Assembly (NCBI RefSeq): GCF_006351925.1
Contig: NZ_CP040924.1
Coordinates: forward strand, 924,501 to 988,500
Reading direction: 5' to 3'
Source: Clostridium thermarum
Lineage (GTDB): Bacteria; Bacillota; Clostridia; Clostridiales; Clostridiaceae
DNA: 64,000 nt
Of the stretch, positions 9,033 through 18,175 are shown in pieces. The position numbers and the translations under genes were made by a program. Within the stretch, counting starts at the first letter, position 1. Each line of letters opens with the position of its first letter. The notes beneath the pieces were generated by a model, which was not told where the DNA came from, searched no databases, and was given only the letters and a program-made list of their open reading frames with translations.

Positions 9033-9494
9033 ATGAAGAAATTGATGGCTTTTCTAGGTGTACTTACTGTAGTTATTTCAACTTTTATTTACTTTCGCTA
9101 TCAGGCTTATAAGGAGAAAAAGGATAAGGAACAACTAATGCAAGAATTGAACCGCAATGCCGATGTGATGCTGTATGATATTAAGTCCATGGGAACTAAA
9201 GACATAACAAAAGATTCCTACGGACAAAAGGATCCTGCTGTCAGTGATGAGCTTATGGTATGGATAGATGAGAAAAATGGCCTAGAGAGTTTTGATAGCA
9301 TAGAAAAAGAGAAAAATGGCAAATCAGATCTTGGGGTCTATGATATGAAAAACGGAGAAGTGATTCTCATTGAGGAGGAAGGGGCTCAGACTCTTTGTTC
9401 AGTTACACCTGAGTACATTGTATATACCTCAAAGAAGGATGCAAAAGGTTCTGAAATAAAAGTTAAGAGATATTATAGAACACGGATAGAATAA
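9033..9494 (+). CDS. membrane-anchored protein with beta-propeller-like fragment
   Basis: I chose ATG 9033 because GGAG sits 9 nt upstream; an in-frame ATG at 9018 overlaps that site. The ~153-residue protein has an N-terminal hydrophobic anchor (about residues 3-20), a charged linker, and a C-terminal part whose pattern (SDELMVWIDEKNG, DLGVYDMKNGEVILI, TPEYIVYTSKK) resembles one or two blades of TolB/WD40-like propellers. Propellers normally need four or more blades, so this may be a truncated gene. No function can be assigned. Confidence 0.55.
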   Translation: MKKLMAFLGVLTVVISTFIYFRYQAYKEKKDKEQLMQELNRNADVMLYDIKSMGTKDITKDSYGQKDPAVSDELMVWIDEKNGLESFDSIEKEKNGKSDLGVYDMKNGEVILIEEEGAQTLCSVTPEYIVYTSKKDAKGSEIKVKRYYRTRIE

Positions 9495-9530
9495 GGTCAG
9501 AGGCAAGCTAAACTTACCTCTGACCTTTAT
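9494..9530 (+). terminator. strong terminator
   Basis: AGGTCAGAGG (9494-9503) pairs perfectly with CCTCTGACCT (9517-9526), followed by a short T-rich tail; it begins at the stop codon of the preceding gene. Confidence 0.75.
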
Positions 9531-9706
9531 AGTTCATTCAGCACTTCTTGAGGTAATTCTCTCAAGGCTTTTCTTAAGATATCTTATAATCTGAAAAATT
9601 ATACTTGGCTATTATGCCACAATAAAGATTAAAAAAGTCTACTGCTGTAGATTTTTATGTTATAATAATTTGAGTAAACAAAGCTGTACAGAAAGGCGGT
9701 GTTTTG

Positions 9707-11509
9707 ATGAACAAGGGTATTGATTATTATATTGAGACCAAAGAAAAAAATGAAAAAATCTGCACAGAGCTAAAAAGTGAGATTTCTCAAATCGGATATT
9801 TAAGGCTTGTGGACTTTATAATAGGTGTAGTAGTCTCTGCCTATATATATAGTTTAAATCAATATGTGATTTTTTCAATAGTTGCTGTGATTTGGATTGG
9901 CGTATTTATATACTTGGTTAAACTGCACGAAAGGGCCATTGAAAGGAAAAATTATGCCGAAGCCTTAGTGACCATAAATAAGAGAGGTATAGAGAGGGTA
10001 CAGGGGGGCTGGAACAAGTTTGAGGATGATGGTTCTGAGTTTATAGATGAAGACCATCCCTACAGCGGCGACTTGGACATTGTGGGTCACAGCTCCCTCT
10101 TTCAGTGGATAAATACCACCGCTACCTATATGGGCAGGCTTAAGCTGAAGGACTACCTTCTGAATCCTTTGAAAGACGTCAGTGAGATAAAAAGAAGGCA
10201 GGAGACCGTAAAGGAATTATCCCAGGAAGTTGAGACAAGGCAGAAAATTAATGCTGAAGCCATGCTCATCAGGGATAAATCCAAAGATCCGGAAGAACTG
10301 CTCCAGTGGGCTGGGACCAATGATGTTCAGATGGATAGCATTTGGATAAAACTTATAGTTAACGGCCTTACCTTGGCCTTCTTTACAATTGTATTCTTGC
10401 TGATATTTACAGAGCTGATTTCCTATAAGTATATTTTGGCAATCATTGCCCTGAATATAGTGGTTTTGACAGCAGCCAACAAGAAGCTCAGCGGTTCCTT
10501 AGACACTATACATAAGTACAAAGACGGAATAAAGATATATGAGAGAATCATTAAAATAATTGAAGATAAAGAATTTGCCTCACAGGCAGTGAAGGATTTG
10601 AAGAAAGGCTTCTATACCGATACTGGGAAAAAGGCTTCTGAGGTAATAGGGGAACTGAAGACCATATCGGACTTAATAGCTGACAGAAGAAACATGGGCT
10701 ATATAATAGTAAATTTAGCCCTTCTATGGGATTTCCGCATAGCCTCCATGCTGTATAAATGGAAATGTCAGTACGGAAGGTATTTAAAAAATTGGCTTGA
10801 GATTATCGCAGAAGTAGAGGCACTGGCCAGCCTTTCCAATATAAGCTTCGAAAATGAAGAATGGTGCTTTCCTGAAGTCCATGAAGGGGTGAGCTTGCTA
10901 AAGGCACAGAATCTTGGACACCCATTGCTGGGCCACCGGAGGGTCTCTAACGATTTTACTATAAAAGACCAGGGCAGTGTTATCTTCATCACCGGGTCCA
11001 ATATGTCCGGCAAGAGCACCTTTCTGAGAACTGTAGGCATAAACTTGGTGATGAGCTACTGCGGGGCTCCAGTCTGTGCCTCCAGTTTTTCCGCAGCAAT
11101 CATGGATGTATATACCTGCATGAGGGTCAGCGATAACCTTGAAAAGAGCATCTCTTCCTTCTATGCGGAAATACTGAGGATAAAAAAGATAGTAAGTGCC
11201 TCAAAACAAAATAGCAAAATTTTCTTCCTGCTGGATGAAATTTTTAAAGGTACAAATTCCATAGATAGGCATCAAGGTGCCACAGTACTGATAAAACAGC
11301 TGAGCCGCCGTGGCGCTTCCGGCATGGTTTCAACCCATGACCTGGAGCTGGGTGAATTGGAAAAGGAAATGCCCAAGGTAGCCAACTATCATTTCCAGGA
11401 GCATTATGATAATGGAAAATTGAACTTTGACTATAAATTAAGAAAAGGTATATCTGCCACAAGAAACGCCATGCACATAATCAGGCTGGCCGGGATAGAG
11501 GTAGAATAG
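9707..11509 (+). CDS. membrane-associated MutS-like ATPase
   Basis: This 600-residue protein ends in a MutS-type ATPase domain. Walker A reads TGSNMSGKST near 429-438, a Walker B-like FFLLDEIFKGTNS follows, then the STHDLELGEL block seen in MutS proteins. The mismatch-recognition domains are absent. Instead there are two hydrophobic stretches (about 33-75 and 212-258) that look like membrane segments, as in the MutS-family proteins of unknown role in many Firmicutes. It is therefore unlikely to be the mismatch-repair MutS. ATG 9707 follows AAAGGCGGTG; a TTG three bases earlier is the alternative. The stop codon's last base is the first base of a dispersed repeat copy. Confidence 0.75.
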   Translation: MNKGIDYYIETKEKNEKICTELKSEISQIGYLRLVDFIIGVVVSAYIYSLNQYVIFSIVAVIWIGVFIYLVKLHERAIERKNYAEALVTINKRGIERVQGGWNKFEDDGSEFIDEDHPYSGDLDIVGHSSLFQWINTTATYMGRLKLKDYLLNPLKDVSEIKRRQETVKELSQEVETRQKINAEAMLIRDKSKDPEELLQWAGTNDVQMDSIWIKLIVNGLTLAFFTIVFLLIFTELISYKYILAIIALNIVVLTAANKKLSGSLDTIHKYKDGIKIYERIIKIIEDKEFASQAVKDLKKGFYTDTGKKASEVIGELKTISDLIADRRNMGYIIVNLALLWDFRIASMLYKWKCQYGRYLKNWLEIIAEVEALASLSNISFENEEWCFPEVHEGVSLLKAQNLGHPLLGHRRVSNDFTIKDQGSVIFITGSNMSGKSTFLRTVGINLVMSYCGAPVCASSFSAAIMDVYTCMRVSDNLEKSISSFYAEILRIKKIVSASKQNSKIFFLLDEIFKGTNSIDRHQGATVLIKQLSRRGASGMVSTHDLELGELEKEMPKVANYHFQEHYDNGKLNFDYKLRKGISATRNAMHIIRLAGIEVE

Positions 11510-11584
11510 GGGACGGTTCACAACTATTCTGCAGGTTTGCCATAGAGCTGCATAGTGCAGTACAGAGGGGGACGGTTCACAACT
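11509..11584 (+). repeat. REP-like repeat pair (direct, plus orientation)
   Basis: Two exact copies of GGGGACGGTTCACAACT at 11509-11525 and 11568-11584, start-to-start 59 bp. The first begins at the last base of the preceding gene's TAG stop; the second lies in the leader of the MFS gene. Confidence 0.9.
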
Positions 11585-11620
11585 AGTCAACATACATTGA
11601 ATAAATTAGGGGGACGCAAC

Positions 11621-12859
11621 ATGAAAACAATATTAGATAAGTTCAACTTTTTTAAAACCTACCGTGGGCTGCCGAGGAGCATGTATGTTTTATTTATAGC
11701 ACAGATAATTAACAGATTTGGTGATTTTGTAATGCCCTTTCTGACACTATATCTAACTGTGAAGATTGGACTGGAACCCATACTGGTTGGGGCCATAGTG
11801 ACAATTTGCTCAATCATTGGTATCCCTGCTTCCTTTCTGGGGGGATACTTTGCGGATAAATTTGGAAGAAAGAAGACTTACTTATATGCCCAAGGGCTTG
11901 CAGCCTTAATCCTGCTGCCCTGTGCTTTTGTAAAGGACCCATATATAAATGTAACTTGTCTTATGCTTAGTTCTTTCTTCCATGGCTTTATAAGGCCGGC
12001 GATGAACGCTATTGTTACGGATGTACTTCCGCCGGAAAAGAGGCAAGCTGGCTTTGCCTTACAGTATCTTGGCATAAACTTAGGTGTTGCTCTTGGCCCA
12101 CTGGTGGCAGGATTTTTATTTAATAACTTGTTGCCCATGCTTTTTATAGGCGACGTCATTACTTCCTTTATAGCATTGTATCTGGTAGCAGCAAATATAA
12201 AGGAAACCCATCCTACCTATACTAAGGAAGTGGTATACTCCCAGGCTGAAAAGGAAGAGAAGAAAAATATCTTCGTAGCATTGGCAAAGCGTCCGCAGCT
12301 GGCTTTGTTTTTCCTTGTCTACATAGCCTATTCTTTTATCTATACCCAGCACCGTTTTGCACTTCCGCTAACGGTTACGGATATTTTTGGGGATGCCGGA
12401 GCCCAGAGATTCAGTTACTTGATGAGTGTAAATGCTGTAACGGTGCTTGGCTTTACAGTTATAATCACAGGCTTAACATCAAAATTACATCCCTTGGTGA
12501 ACATGGCCCTAGCCGGAATAACCTATGCAGTGGGCTTTGGTATGTTAGGGTACGTTGACAGCCTGCTGATGTTGGTACTGTCTACGGTTATATGGACAAT
12601 CGGAGAAATTCTGGTAATGACAAGCTTCGGGGTATATGTGGCAAACAATAGTCCAAGCAATTACAGGGCAACCTTTAGTGCCTTCGGTAACCTGAGCTGG
12701 TCTATAGGTGGTGCCCTTGGTACTTCCCTGGCCGGGATGTACGTTGATTCCTACGGATTAAAGGCCCTATGGAACTTGACAATTATAATCTCATTGGTAG
12801 CCACTGTATTGATGTTCTGGCTGCGGGAATGGAGAAAATGGGGGACGGTTCGCAACTGA
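11621..12859 (+). CDS. MFS transporter, drug-efflux type (first of a tandem pair)
   Basis: This 412-residue protein has about 12 membrane segments and the MFS motif-A-like loop GGYFADKFGRKK between segments 2 and 3, typical of proton-coupled efflux carriers. The substrate is unknown. ATG 11621 follows TTAGGGGGA; the frame is open upstream through a repeat copy but without a better start. The last residues (GTVRN-stop) are encoded by another repeat copy (12841-12857), so the C-terminus seems altered by its arrival. The next gene is a paralogue with the same opening pattern (PYRGL or TYRGLPRSMYVLF against PYRGLSREIWVLF). Confidence 0.85.
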   Translation: MKTILDKFNFFKTYRGLPRSMYVLFIAQIINRFGDFVMPFLTLYLTVKIGLEPILVGAIVTICSIIGIPASFLGGYFADKFGRKKTYLYAQGLAALILLPCAFVKDPYINVTCLMLSSFFHGFIRPAMNAIVTDVLPPEKRQAGFALQYLGINLGVALGPLVAGFLFNNLLPMLFIGDVITSFIALYLVAANIKETHPTYTKEVVYSQAEKEEKKNIFVALAKRPQLALFFLVYIAYSFIYTQHRFALPLTVTDIFGDAGAQRFSYLMSVNAVTVLGFTVIITGLTSKLHPLVNMALAGITYAVGFGMLGYVDSLLMLVLSTVIWTIGEILVMTSFGVYVANNSPSNYRATFSAFGNLSWSIGGALGTSLAGMYVDSYGLKALWNLTIIISLVATVLMFWLREWRKWGTVRN

Positions 12860-12880
12860 TATAGGGGACGGTTCACAACT
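12841..12880 (+). repeat. REP-like repeat pair overlapping the MFS stop codon
   Basis: A one-mismatch copy (GTTCGCAACT) at 12841-12857 encodes the last codons of the MFS gene; an exact copy follows at 12864-12880. Start-to-start 23 bp, same orientation. Confidence 0.9.
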
Positions 12881-12976
12881 ATACATGCTTTTATATAGCT
12901 TGTACAACGGTCTAATGGGCTATGCATTTTAAACTGTTGCAAGGCTTTTACACTGAATTTAGAAGGGGATGGTGGC

Positions 12977-14236
12977 TTGAGAGTATCAACAAGAATTAGT
13001 TCGCTATTTAATCCTTACAGAGGTTTATCCAGAGAAATATGGGTGCTTTTTGCTGCAAGGATCATAAACAGTATGGGGGCTTTTATTTACCCCCTGTTGA
13101 CATTAATCTTAACAATAAAGCTGGAAGTACCAGAGGATAAGGCAGGTTTATTAATATCCGCTTCCGGCATTGCCTTCATGTTCAGCGGTGTTATTGGGGG
13201 AAAACTTACAGATTTATTTGGCAGAAAGAAAATTATTATAACCTTGAATTTGATTGGCGCATGTTTGTATATTGCTGCAGCCTTTGTACCGGTTTCCATC
13301 AATATGATTCCAATGATCATAGCCGCCGGCTTTTTCATGGGCATGTCGGATCCAGCCAGTTCAGCCTTGATTGCTGATATAACTGAGCCAAAGACGAGAG
13401 ATGGAGCCTACTCACTATTCTATATGGGAATGAATATAGGCTTTGCAGTATCCCCTACAATAGGCGGTTTGCTGCTGAAGAATCATTTGAACCTCCTGTT
13501 CTTTATAGATGGATTTACAGCTATTTTGTCAATGCTGCTCATAGCGGTTTTCATACCGGAATCCTTCAATAAAAATCAGGAAATAGTGGGAGAAGACAGA
13601 GAGCTGGAAAAGCATGTAGAAGGATCAACCTTAAGTATATTAATTAAAAGACCAATACTGATCTTCTTTGCACTCATAATGTTTGGATATAACTTCGTAT
13701 ATGCACAATGGAGCTATTTATACCCAATGCAGGTGGAACAGAGTTTCGTGGGGCAAGGGGCAAAGATCTATGGACGTCTTGTCAGCTTCAATGCACTAAT
13801 AGTTATCTTCTTGACACCGGTGATAACTAAGCTATTATCCTCTAAAAAGAGTATAAGAAGAATCTTCTATGGAGGAATTTTATATGCAGCAGGCTTTGGA
13901 TCCCTTGCCTTTGGAGGAAATATATACTTTTACATCTTTTCTACAGCTATAATAACCTTTGGAGAAATAACTGTTACAATAAGTTCGTCACCTTTCTTGG
14001 CCAACCATACACCGGCTTCCCACAGAGGAAGAATAGGTTCTGTACTGCCTATTATTATGGGAGCAGGGCAAATCCTGGGCCCGGGAGTTATGGGAGTTAT
14101 ATTGAAACTTACAGGAATCAATGGGGCATGGTTTTTCACTGGTGGAATAATGAGCATCTTTGCATTATTCACTCTTCTCTTAGATAGATATGAGAATAGA
14201 AAAAAGGTAGAGGTTAATACTACTGAGGTAGCATAA
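12977..14236 (+). CDS. MFS transporter, drug-efflux type (second of a tandem pair)
   Basis: This 419-residue, 12-segment carrier has motif A as GGKLTDLFGRKK. It is a diverged paralogue of the transporter just upstream. The start is a TTG at 12977 with AGGGGATGGTGG immediately before it. The substrate is not predictable. The gene is followed by a strong terminator shared with the convergent threonine ammonia-lyase gene. The tandem arrangement suggests duplication, with two repeat copies between the genes. Confidence 0.85.
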   Translation: MRVSTRISSLFNPYRGLSREIWVLFAARIINSMGAFIYPLLTLILTIKLEVPEDKAGLLISASGIAFMFSGVIGGKLTDLFGRKKIIITLNLIGACLYIAAAFVPVSINMIPMIIAAGFFMGMSDPASSALIADITEPKTRDGAYSLFYMGMNIGFAVSPTIGGLLLKNHLNLLFFIDGFTAILSMLLIAVFIPESFNKNQEIVGEDRELEKHVEGSTLSILIKRPILIFFALIMFGYNFVYAQWSYLYPMQVEQSFVGQGAKIYGRLVSFNALIVIFLTPVITKLLSSKKSIRRIFYGGILYAAGFGSLAFGGNIYFYIFSTAIITFGEITVTISSSPFLANHTPASHRGRIGSVLPIIMGAGQILGPGVMGVILKLTGINGAWFFTGGIMSIFALFTLLLDRYENRKKVEVNTTEVA

Positions 14237-14297
14237 GAACCAGTAGGAACTTATGAAAGATAAATAGTTAGCCATGATAAGAAAAATATAAATGATA

Positions 14298-14345
14298 AAG
14301 GTCATCAGATGTGGAAAATAGTCCGTCTGATGACCTTCTTTTATA
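14298..14345. terminator. bidirectional terminator between convergent genes
   Basis: AAGGTCATCAGA (14298-14309) pairs perfectly with TCTGATGACCTT (14326-14337). A T-rich tail follows on plus, and ATCATTTATATTTTT follows on minus. Confidence 0.8.
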
Positions 14346-14392
14346 TAGCTGGTTATAGAGAAAATGAATGCACATGGTATTAAAACTTTATA

Positions 14393-15613
14393 TTAATAAA
14401 CTTTATTTATGGTAAAACCTTCTTTTTGGAAATCGTCAATTATGCTGGCAACATGATCATGACCGTTTGTCTCAACAGTAACCTCCAGCTGAACCTGCAT
14501 AAAGCGGTATAAGGTCTTATATTGATTATGATCAAGCTTAATAATATTTGCATTATTTCTTGCAAGTATTTCACAAACCCTCATTAACTGACCTGGTTTA
14601 TCCGGAAGCTCCATGGTAAAGCAGAACACTCGACCTCTGGATACAAGGCCTCTATTAATAAGGGAGGAGATGGTCAGCACATCTATATTACCACCGCTGA
14701 CAACACAAACTACCTTCTTATCCTTATCAGCAATACGTTTGAGACCTGCCAAAGGCAGAACACCTGCATTTTCAGCAATGAGTTTATGCTTTTCCAATAA
14801 AATTAAAAAGGCCTCCATAAGTTCGTAATCAGAAACAGTGATTATTTCATCCACATATTCTTTAGTCAGAGCAAAGGTTAATTCACCGGGCTTTTTAACA
14901 GCCGCTCCGTCTGCTATGGTCTTAACAGAATCCAGGTCAATGATTCTGTTGCTGTCTATGGACAACTTTAGTGAAGGCGAACCCTCCGGCTCAACTCCAA
15001 TAACCTTTACATTAGGATTTATGGACTTAGCTGCGACTGCGATACCAGTTAATAAGCCGCCGCCGCCAACTGCAGCTAGTATATAATCTGCATCTTTAAG
15101 TTCTTCCAGAATTTCTATACCGATGGTTCCCTGTCCGGCAATTACATCCAAATCATCAAAGGGATGAATAAATATGTATCCCTTTTCTTTTTCCAGTTCC
15201 CTTGCATATGCACAGGCTTCATCATAGCAGTCACCATGAAGTATAACCTCTGCACCAAGATTTTTAGTAGCTTCAACCTTTATAAGGGGAGTAGTCTTTG
15301 GCATTACAATTACTGCAGGAGTACCTAACTTCTGGGCAGCAAAAGCCACACCCTGAGCATGATTTCCGGCAGAAGCTGCAATAAGCCCCTTTTGTTTATC
15401 TTCACTGCTAAGTTTGCCAATCTTGTTATAAGCTCCTCTTATTTTAAAAGAACCGGTTACCTGTAAGTTTTCAGGTTTAATATAAACTTGATTACCACAT
15501 TCACTGCTAAAAATATTGCTGTATATTAACTTTGTTTCTTTAACTACATCTTGCAGTCTATCTTTAGCATTTTCGATTTCCTTAAAGTCTAAAATTGGTC
15601 TAACTGTCCCCAT
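14393..15613 (-). CDS. ilvA: threonine ammonia-lyase (threonine dehydratase) with ACT domain
   Basis: It deaminates threonine to 2-oxobutanoate using pyridoxal phosphate, feeding isoleucine synthesis or threonine catabolism. The PLP lysine is near residue 57 in TGSFKIRGA; SAGNHAQGVA and the GGGG phosphate-binding loop are present. The ~400-residue length with a single C-terminal ACT domain (about 325-406) fits the short form typical of Firmicutes, also called TdcB-like. The ACT domain suggests allosteric control by amino acids. ATG 15613 is preceded by AAAGGGG; a TTG three bases earlier is the alternative. No T-box leader is visible upstream, only repeat copies. Confidence 0.9.
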   Translation of the reverse strand: MGTVRPILDFKEIENAKDRLQDVVKETKLIYSNIFSSECGNQVYIKPENLQVTGSFKIRGAYNKIGKLSSEDKQKGLIAASAGNHAQGVAFAAQKLGTPAVIVMPKTTPLIKVEATKNLGAEVILHGDCYDEACAYARELEKEKGYIFIHPFDDLDVIAGQGTIGIEILEELKDADYILAAVGGGGLLTGIAVAAKSINPNVKVIGVEPEGSPSLKLSIDSNRIIDLDSVKTIADGAAVKKPGELTFALTKEYVDEIITVSDYELMEAFLILLEKHKLIAENAGVLPLAGLKRIADKDKKVVCVVSGGNIDVLTISSLINRGLVSRGRVFCFTMELPDKPGQLMRVCEILARNNANIIKLDHNQYKTLYRFMQVQLEVTVETNGHDHVASIIDDFQKEGFTINKVY

Positions 15614-15992
15614 CAATTGTACCCCTTTCTATAGGCTGTCAGCATCGTGCAATAGCAATCTAATTTTTATATTATCTATTCTTATATTACCTACCAAGTT
15701 TAATTTTAAACCTTTGGCTTGAAAATTCAATAGCCTGACAGACATGCATGAAACTTTTCAATTCCGGAAAATTTTTCTTGATTTTATTCTTAAATTCTCA
15801 AAAATTATAGGGGACGGTTCACAACTTTTTAACAAGTGGACAAGTTTATTGGCAAGTTGATAGAAAGAAGGGGACGGTTCACAACTTTTCATACCTTTTA
15901 AATTCAGTACAAGCTATTTTTGGAGCTTGGACAACTATCTGTAATTGGTAGTTTAGTTGTGAACCGTCCCCTAATTTCTCTAAGTTCAGGCC
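15614..15992. other. 379-nt gap occupied by three REP-like copies
   Basis: Between ilvA and the DUF4173 gene, both on minus, there is no gene. The gap holds the ilvA ribosome site and leader plus three repeat copies (15810-15971), the last 21 nt from the DUF4173 stop codon. Confidence 0.7.
15810..15971. repeat. REP-like cluster: two plus copies and one inverted copy
   Basis: Copies of GGGGACGGTTCACAACT at 15810-15826 (+), 15870-15886 (+) and 15955-15971 (-). The second and third face each other across 68 nt, the layout of a REPIN (two inverted REPs around a spacer). Confidence 0.9.
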
Positions 15993-17447
15993 CTACTTTA
16001 AAAGTTTTCGGGCCCGGTTTTTGCTTACATTAAATCTAAAGATACTATAGCTTTGTGGTTCCATAAGCCGTTCACGTCTATTATTCAGATCCTCAACCAA
16101 CACTGGAGGTATTTCCTGCTCGGAATCCTCAGTAAGTTCAATGAGATAGGGAACGGCATCATCGGATAGGGAGGTTAAGTAATGGAAGTCTATCTTCCCA
16201 TTTTGTCTGTAAATTTCTATGTTTTGCTTAGCTATAAAGGAATCTACATTAATCACATTTAACAGGGTATAAAAAATTAGAGAACCCAATACAAATACTT
16301 TTGGCAACTTGATTTTCTTATACCAGATAGCAACTAAGGCAGTCAAATTCAAAATTAGCAGCAGTGCCATAAAAAGATGGACATATACTCTTAAATAGGT
16401 GTAACCATAGGTTGTTTCATATAACCTCATTTTATAATGAGCGGAATAGAGCATATTAAGAGTAAATAATGCTAAGAGGGTATATAAAACACTGCAGAAG
16501 CGACTGACTTTTGCTCTGGTAGATTTGGTTTTTGTAAGGCCGAACAATATAATGGAAAAATTGATTATTGTTACTGCTACAAGTTCAAAGAAGCCCCTTC
16601 GTGCATATTCGGCATAGGTATAACCCTCTGGCAGTTGACCATTGCCATATAAATATGAAAACTGTACTATGGCAAAAAGAAAGTATATGACATTCAACAT
16701 TGCTAAGGGGATTGAAATTGTCACAGAATCCGCTGCAAACTCAGAAGCAGAACTGCTTGTAGGCTCTTTTCTTTCGGAGAAGCCCCAGACAAAGGAGAAA
16801 AAGTATATTGCAAAAATAAAAACTAATATGATATGTGACAAGGCATCTGAAATCCCCCAATTATCAAGGAAGTTGAGGGTGTTGAAAAACTTATTCACAT
16901 AATAACTGAACATCATGTCTGCAGAAGATAGGAAAACTAACACTATCAGCAGCAAAGGTACAGAAATCACTATTCCGGTTACCACATAAGGATTAACTTT
17001 TTTGGCCTTCAATGAATTTGAAGAAAATAGACGGTTTTTAAGCACCAAAAATGGCTTGCCAAGGTGTATCAGAGGATACATTATCATGTGGCCAAGTATC
17101 TCTCCAATAAAGCTTAGCCTAGAATAGTCAATATCCTTAAACCATAATATTATGGCTGTACCGGTCATAAGTACGGGAAGAATTAAGGCATTGAGCAATT
17201 GTATGGGCTTATTGTCATATATGGTACTGCGGATCATAATTATAAATAGTGGAGCAAGAAAAAGCAGCCCCTTATTTCCTTTTAGCTCAAGTTTATCAGC
17301 TAGCATTACATAATAAAACAATACAAGAGCTATCATAACTATTGAAAATCCTAGGCCACCAAAGCCATTGTAGAGCACCCTATCCCAGAGGATTCCTATT
17401 AAAACAGCACCCAATAGACTTGTAAGTTTTTCTCTATTACTCATCAT
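15993..17447 (-). CDS. DUF4173-family integral membrane protein
   Basis: This ~484-residue protein has many hydrophobic segments (roughly 12), basic loops and a soluble C-terminal tail of about 80 residues. It matches what I know of the DUF4153/DUF4173 membrane proteins, whose function is unknown. It is the last gene of a three-gene operon (DUF2975, small HTH, this). Its start overlaps the end of the HTH gene: the GAGGTGGAATATG sequence encodes the last HTH residues and supplies the ribosome site, so translation is probably coupled. A second ATG at 17444 is equally likely. Confidence 0.75.
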   Translation of the reverse strand: MMSNREKLTSLLGAVLIGILWDRVLYNGFGGLGFSIVMIALVLFYYVMLADKLELKGNKGLLFLAPLFIIMIRSTIYDNKPIQLLNALILPVLMTGTAIILWFKDIDYSRLSFIGEILGHMIMYPLIHLGKPFLVLKNRLFSSNSLKAKKVNPYVVTGIVISVPLLLIVLVFLSSADMMFSYYVNKFFNTLNFLDNWGISDALSHIILVFIFAIYFFSFVWGFSERKEPTSSSASEFAADSVTISIPLAMLNVIYFLFAIVQFSYLYGNGQLPEGYTYAEYARRGFFELVAVTIINFSIILFGLTKTKSTRAKVSRFCSVLYTLLALFTLNMLYSAHYKMRLYETTYGYTYLRVYVHLFMALLLILNLTALVAIWYKKIKLPKVFVLGSLIFYTLLNVINVDSFIAKQNIEIYRQNGKIDFHYLTSLSDDAVPYLIELTEDSEQEIPPVLVEDLNNRRERLMEPQSYSIFRFNVSKNRARKLLK

Positions 17448-17664
17448 ATTCCACCTCAATACCTTCTTTATATTCTAATATATCGCCGGGCTGGCACTTC
17501 AATTCTCGGCATATGGCATCTAAGGTGCTGAATCTGATAGCCTTAGCCTTTCCGGTTTTTAATATAGATAAATTTGCATTGGTTATACCCACTCTCTCGG
17601 CTAATTCTGTCAAAGAAATCTTTCGTTTAGCCATCATAACATCAAGGTTTACTAATATAGCCAT
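17437..17664 (-). CDS. small HTH (Xre/YozG-type) transcription regulator
   Basis: This 75-residue protein is a single Cro/C1-type helix-turn-helix: ISLTELAERVGITNANLSIL is the recognition unit, followed by FSTLDAICRELKCQPGDIL. This is the conserved layout of YozG-type regulators that travel with DUF2975 membrane proteins in Bacillus and clostridia. ATG 17664 follows GGGGGTG; the longer frame lacks a ribosome site. It starts 16 nt after the DUF2975 gene and overlaps the DUF4173 gene. It probably represses its own operon, perhaps through the repeats at 18253-18311 (inference). Confidence 0.85.
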   Translation of the reverse strand: MAILVNLDVMMAKRKISLTELAERVGITNANLSILKTGKAKAIRFSTLDAICRELKCQPGDILEYKEGIEVEYDE

Positions 17665-17680
17665 AGTTTTTGCACCCCCA

Positions 17681-18175
17681 TCATATTGTAAAGTCATGTT
17701 CTTCCTTGAATTCTACAGCTTGCTTAAATACCTTTGAAAGAATCAATATAAAACATCCTGTAAAGAAGAAAATTAAGAACTCTATATCAGTATGAATACC
17801 GCTGCTGTCAATGAAAATAAATTTGAAATCCTTAAACTGTTGGTTAACAAAGAAATTTATAACATAGCACACAGAAACAAGGAAGCAGCTTACTGCTATA
17901 TTTTCTAGTCTGTGCACATTCTTTATGATAAAAGGGTTATTGTGAATAAGTGATGCCACTATATTTCTTAAGTTAAATAGTATAGCCAATAGGGAGGATC
18001 CACCAATGATGTACAACAATGTTGTAATGATGTTTTTTAAGTTTATATAGTTACCTTCAGCATTTTTTATGGACGTAATGAATACAAAAAGGAAAACTAT
18101 GGGAGCAACTATCAAAAGGATGTCCATGACAACTTTTAAAACTGATGCTAATGAATGTTTACCGTAATATTTCAT
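17681..18175 (-). CDS. DUF2975-family membrane protein
   Basis: This 164-residue protein has four predicted membrane segments (about 16-35, 48-66, 88-110 and 128-150), matching the DUF2975 family that includes B. subtilis YoaS. Function is unknown. These proteins are regularly encoded next to a small HTH regulator and may sense a membrane signal for it; that role is inferred from gene pairing, not shown here. It is the first gene of the operon; AAGGAG precedes the ATG. Confidence 0.8.
   Translation of the reverse strand: MKYYGKHSLASVLKVVMDILLIVAPIVFLFVFITSIKNAEGNYINLKNIITTLLYIIGGSSLLAILFNLRNIVASLIHNNPFIIKNVHRLENIAVSCFLVSVCYVINFFVNQQFKDFKFIFIDSSGIHTDIEFLIFFFTGCFILILSKVFKQAVEFKEEHDFTI

Noticed and set aside
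9707-11509. Annotation as the mismatch-repair gene mutS
   Set aside because: The mismatch-binding and connector domains are missing and membrane-like segments are present.
14393-15992. T-box or other riboswitch upstream of ilvA
   Set aside because: No T-box consensus or other known riboswitch core was found on the minus strand; the gap is filled by repeat copies.
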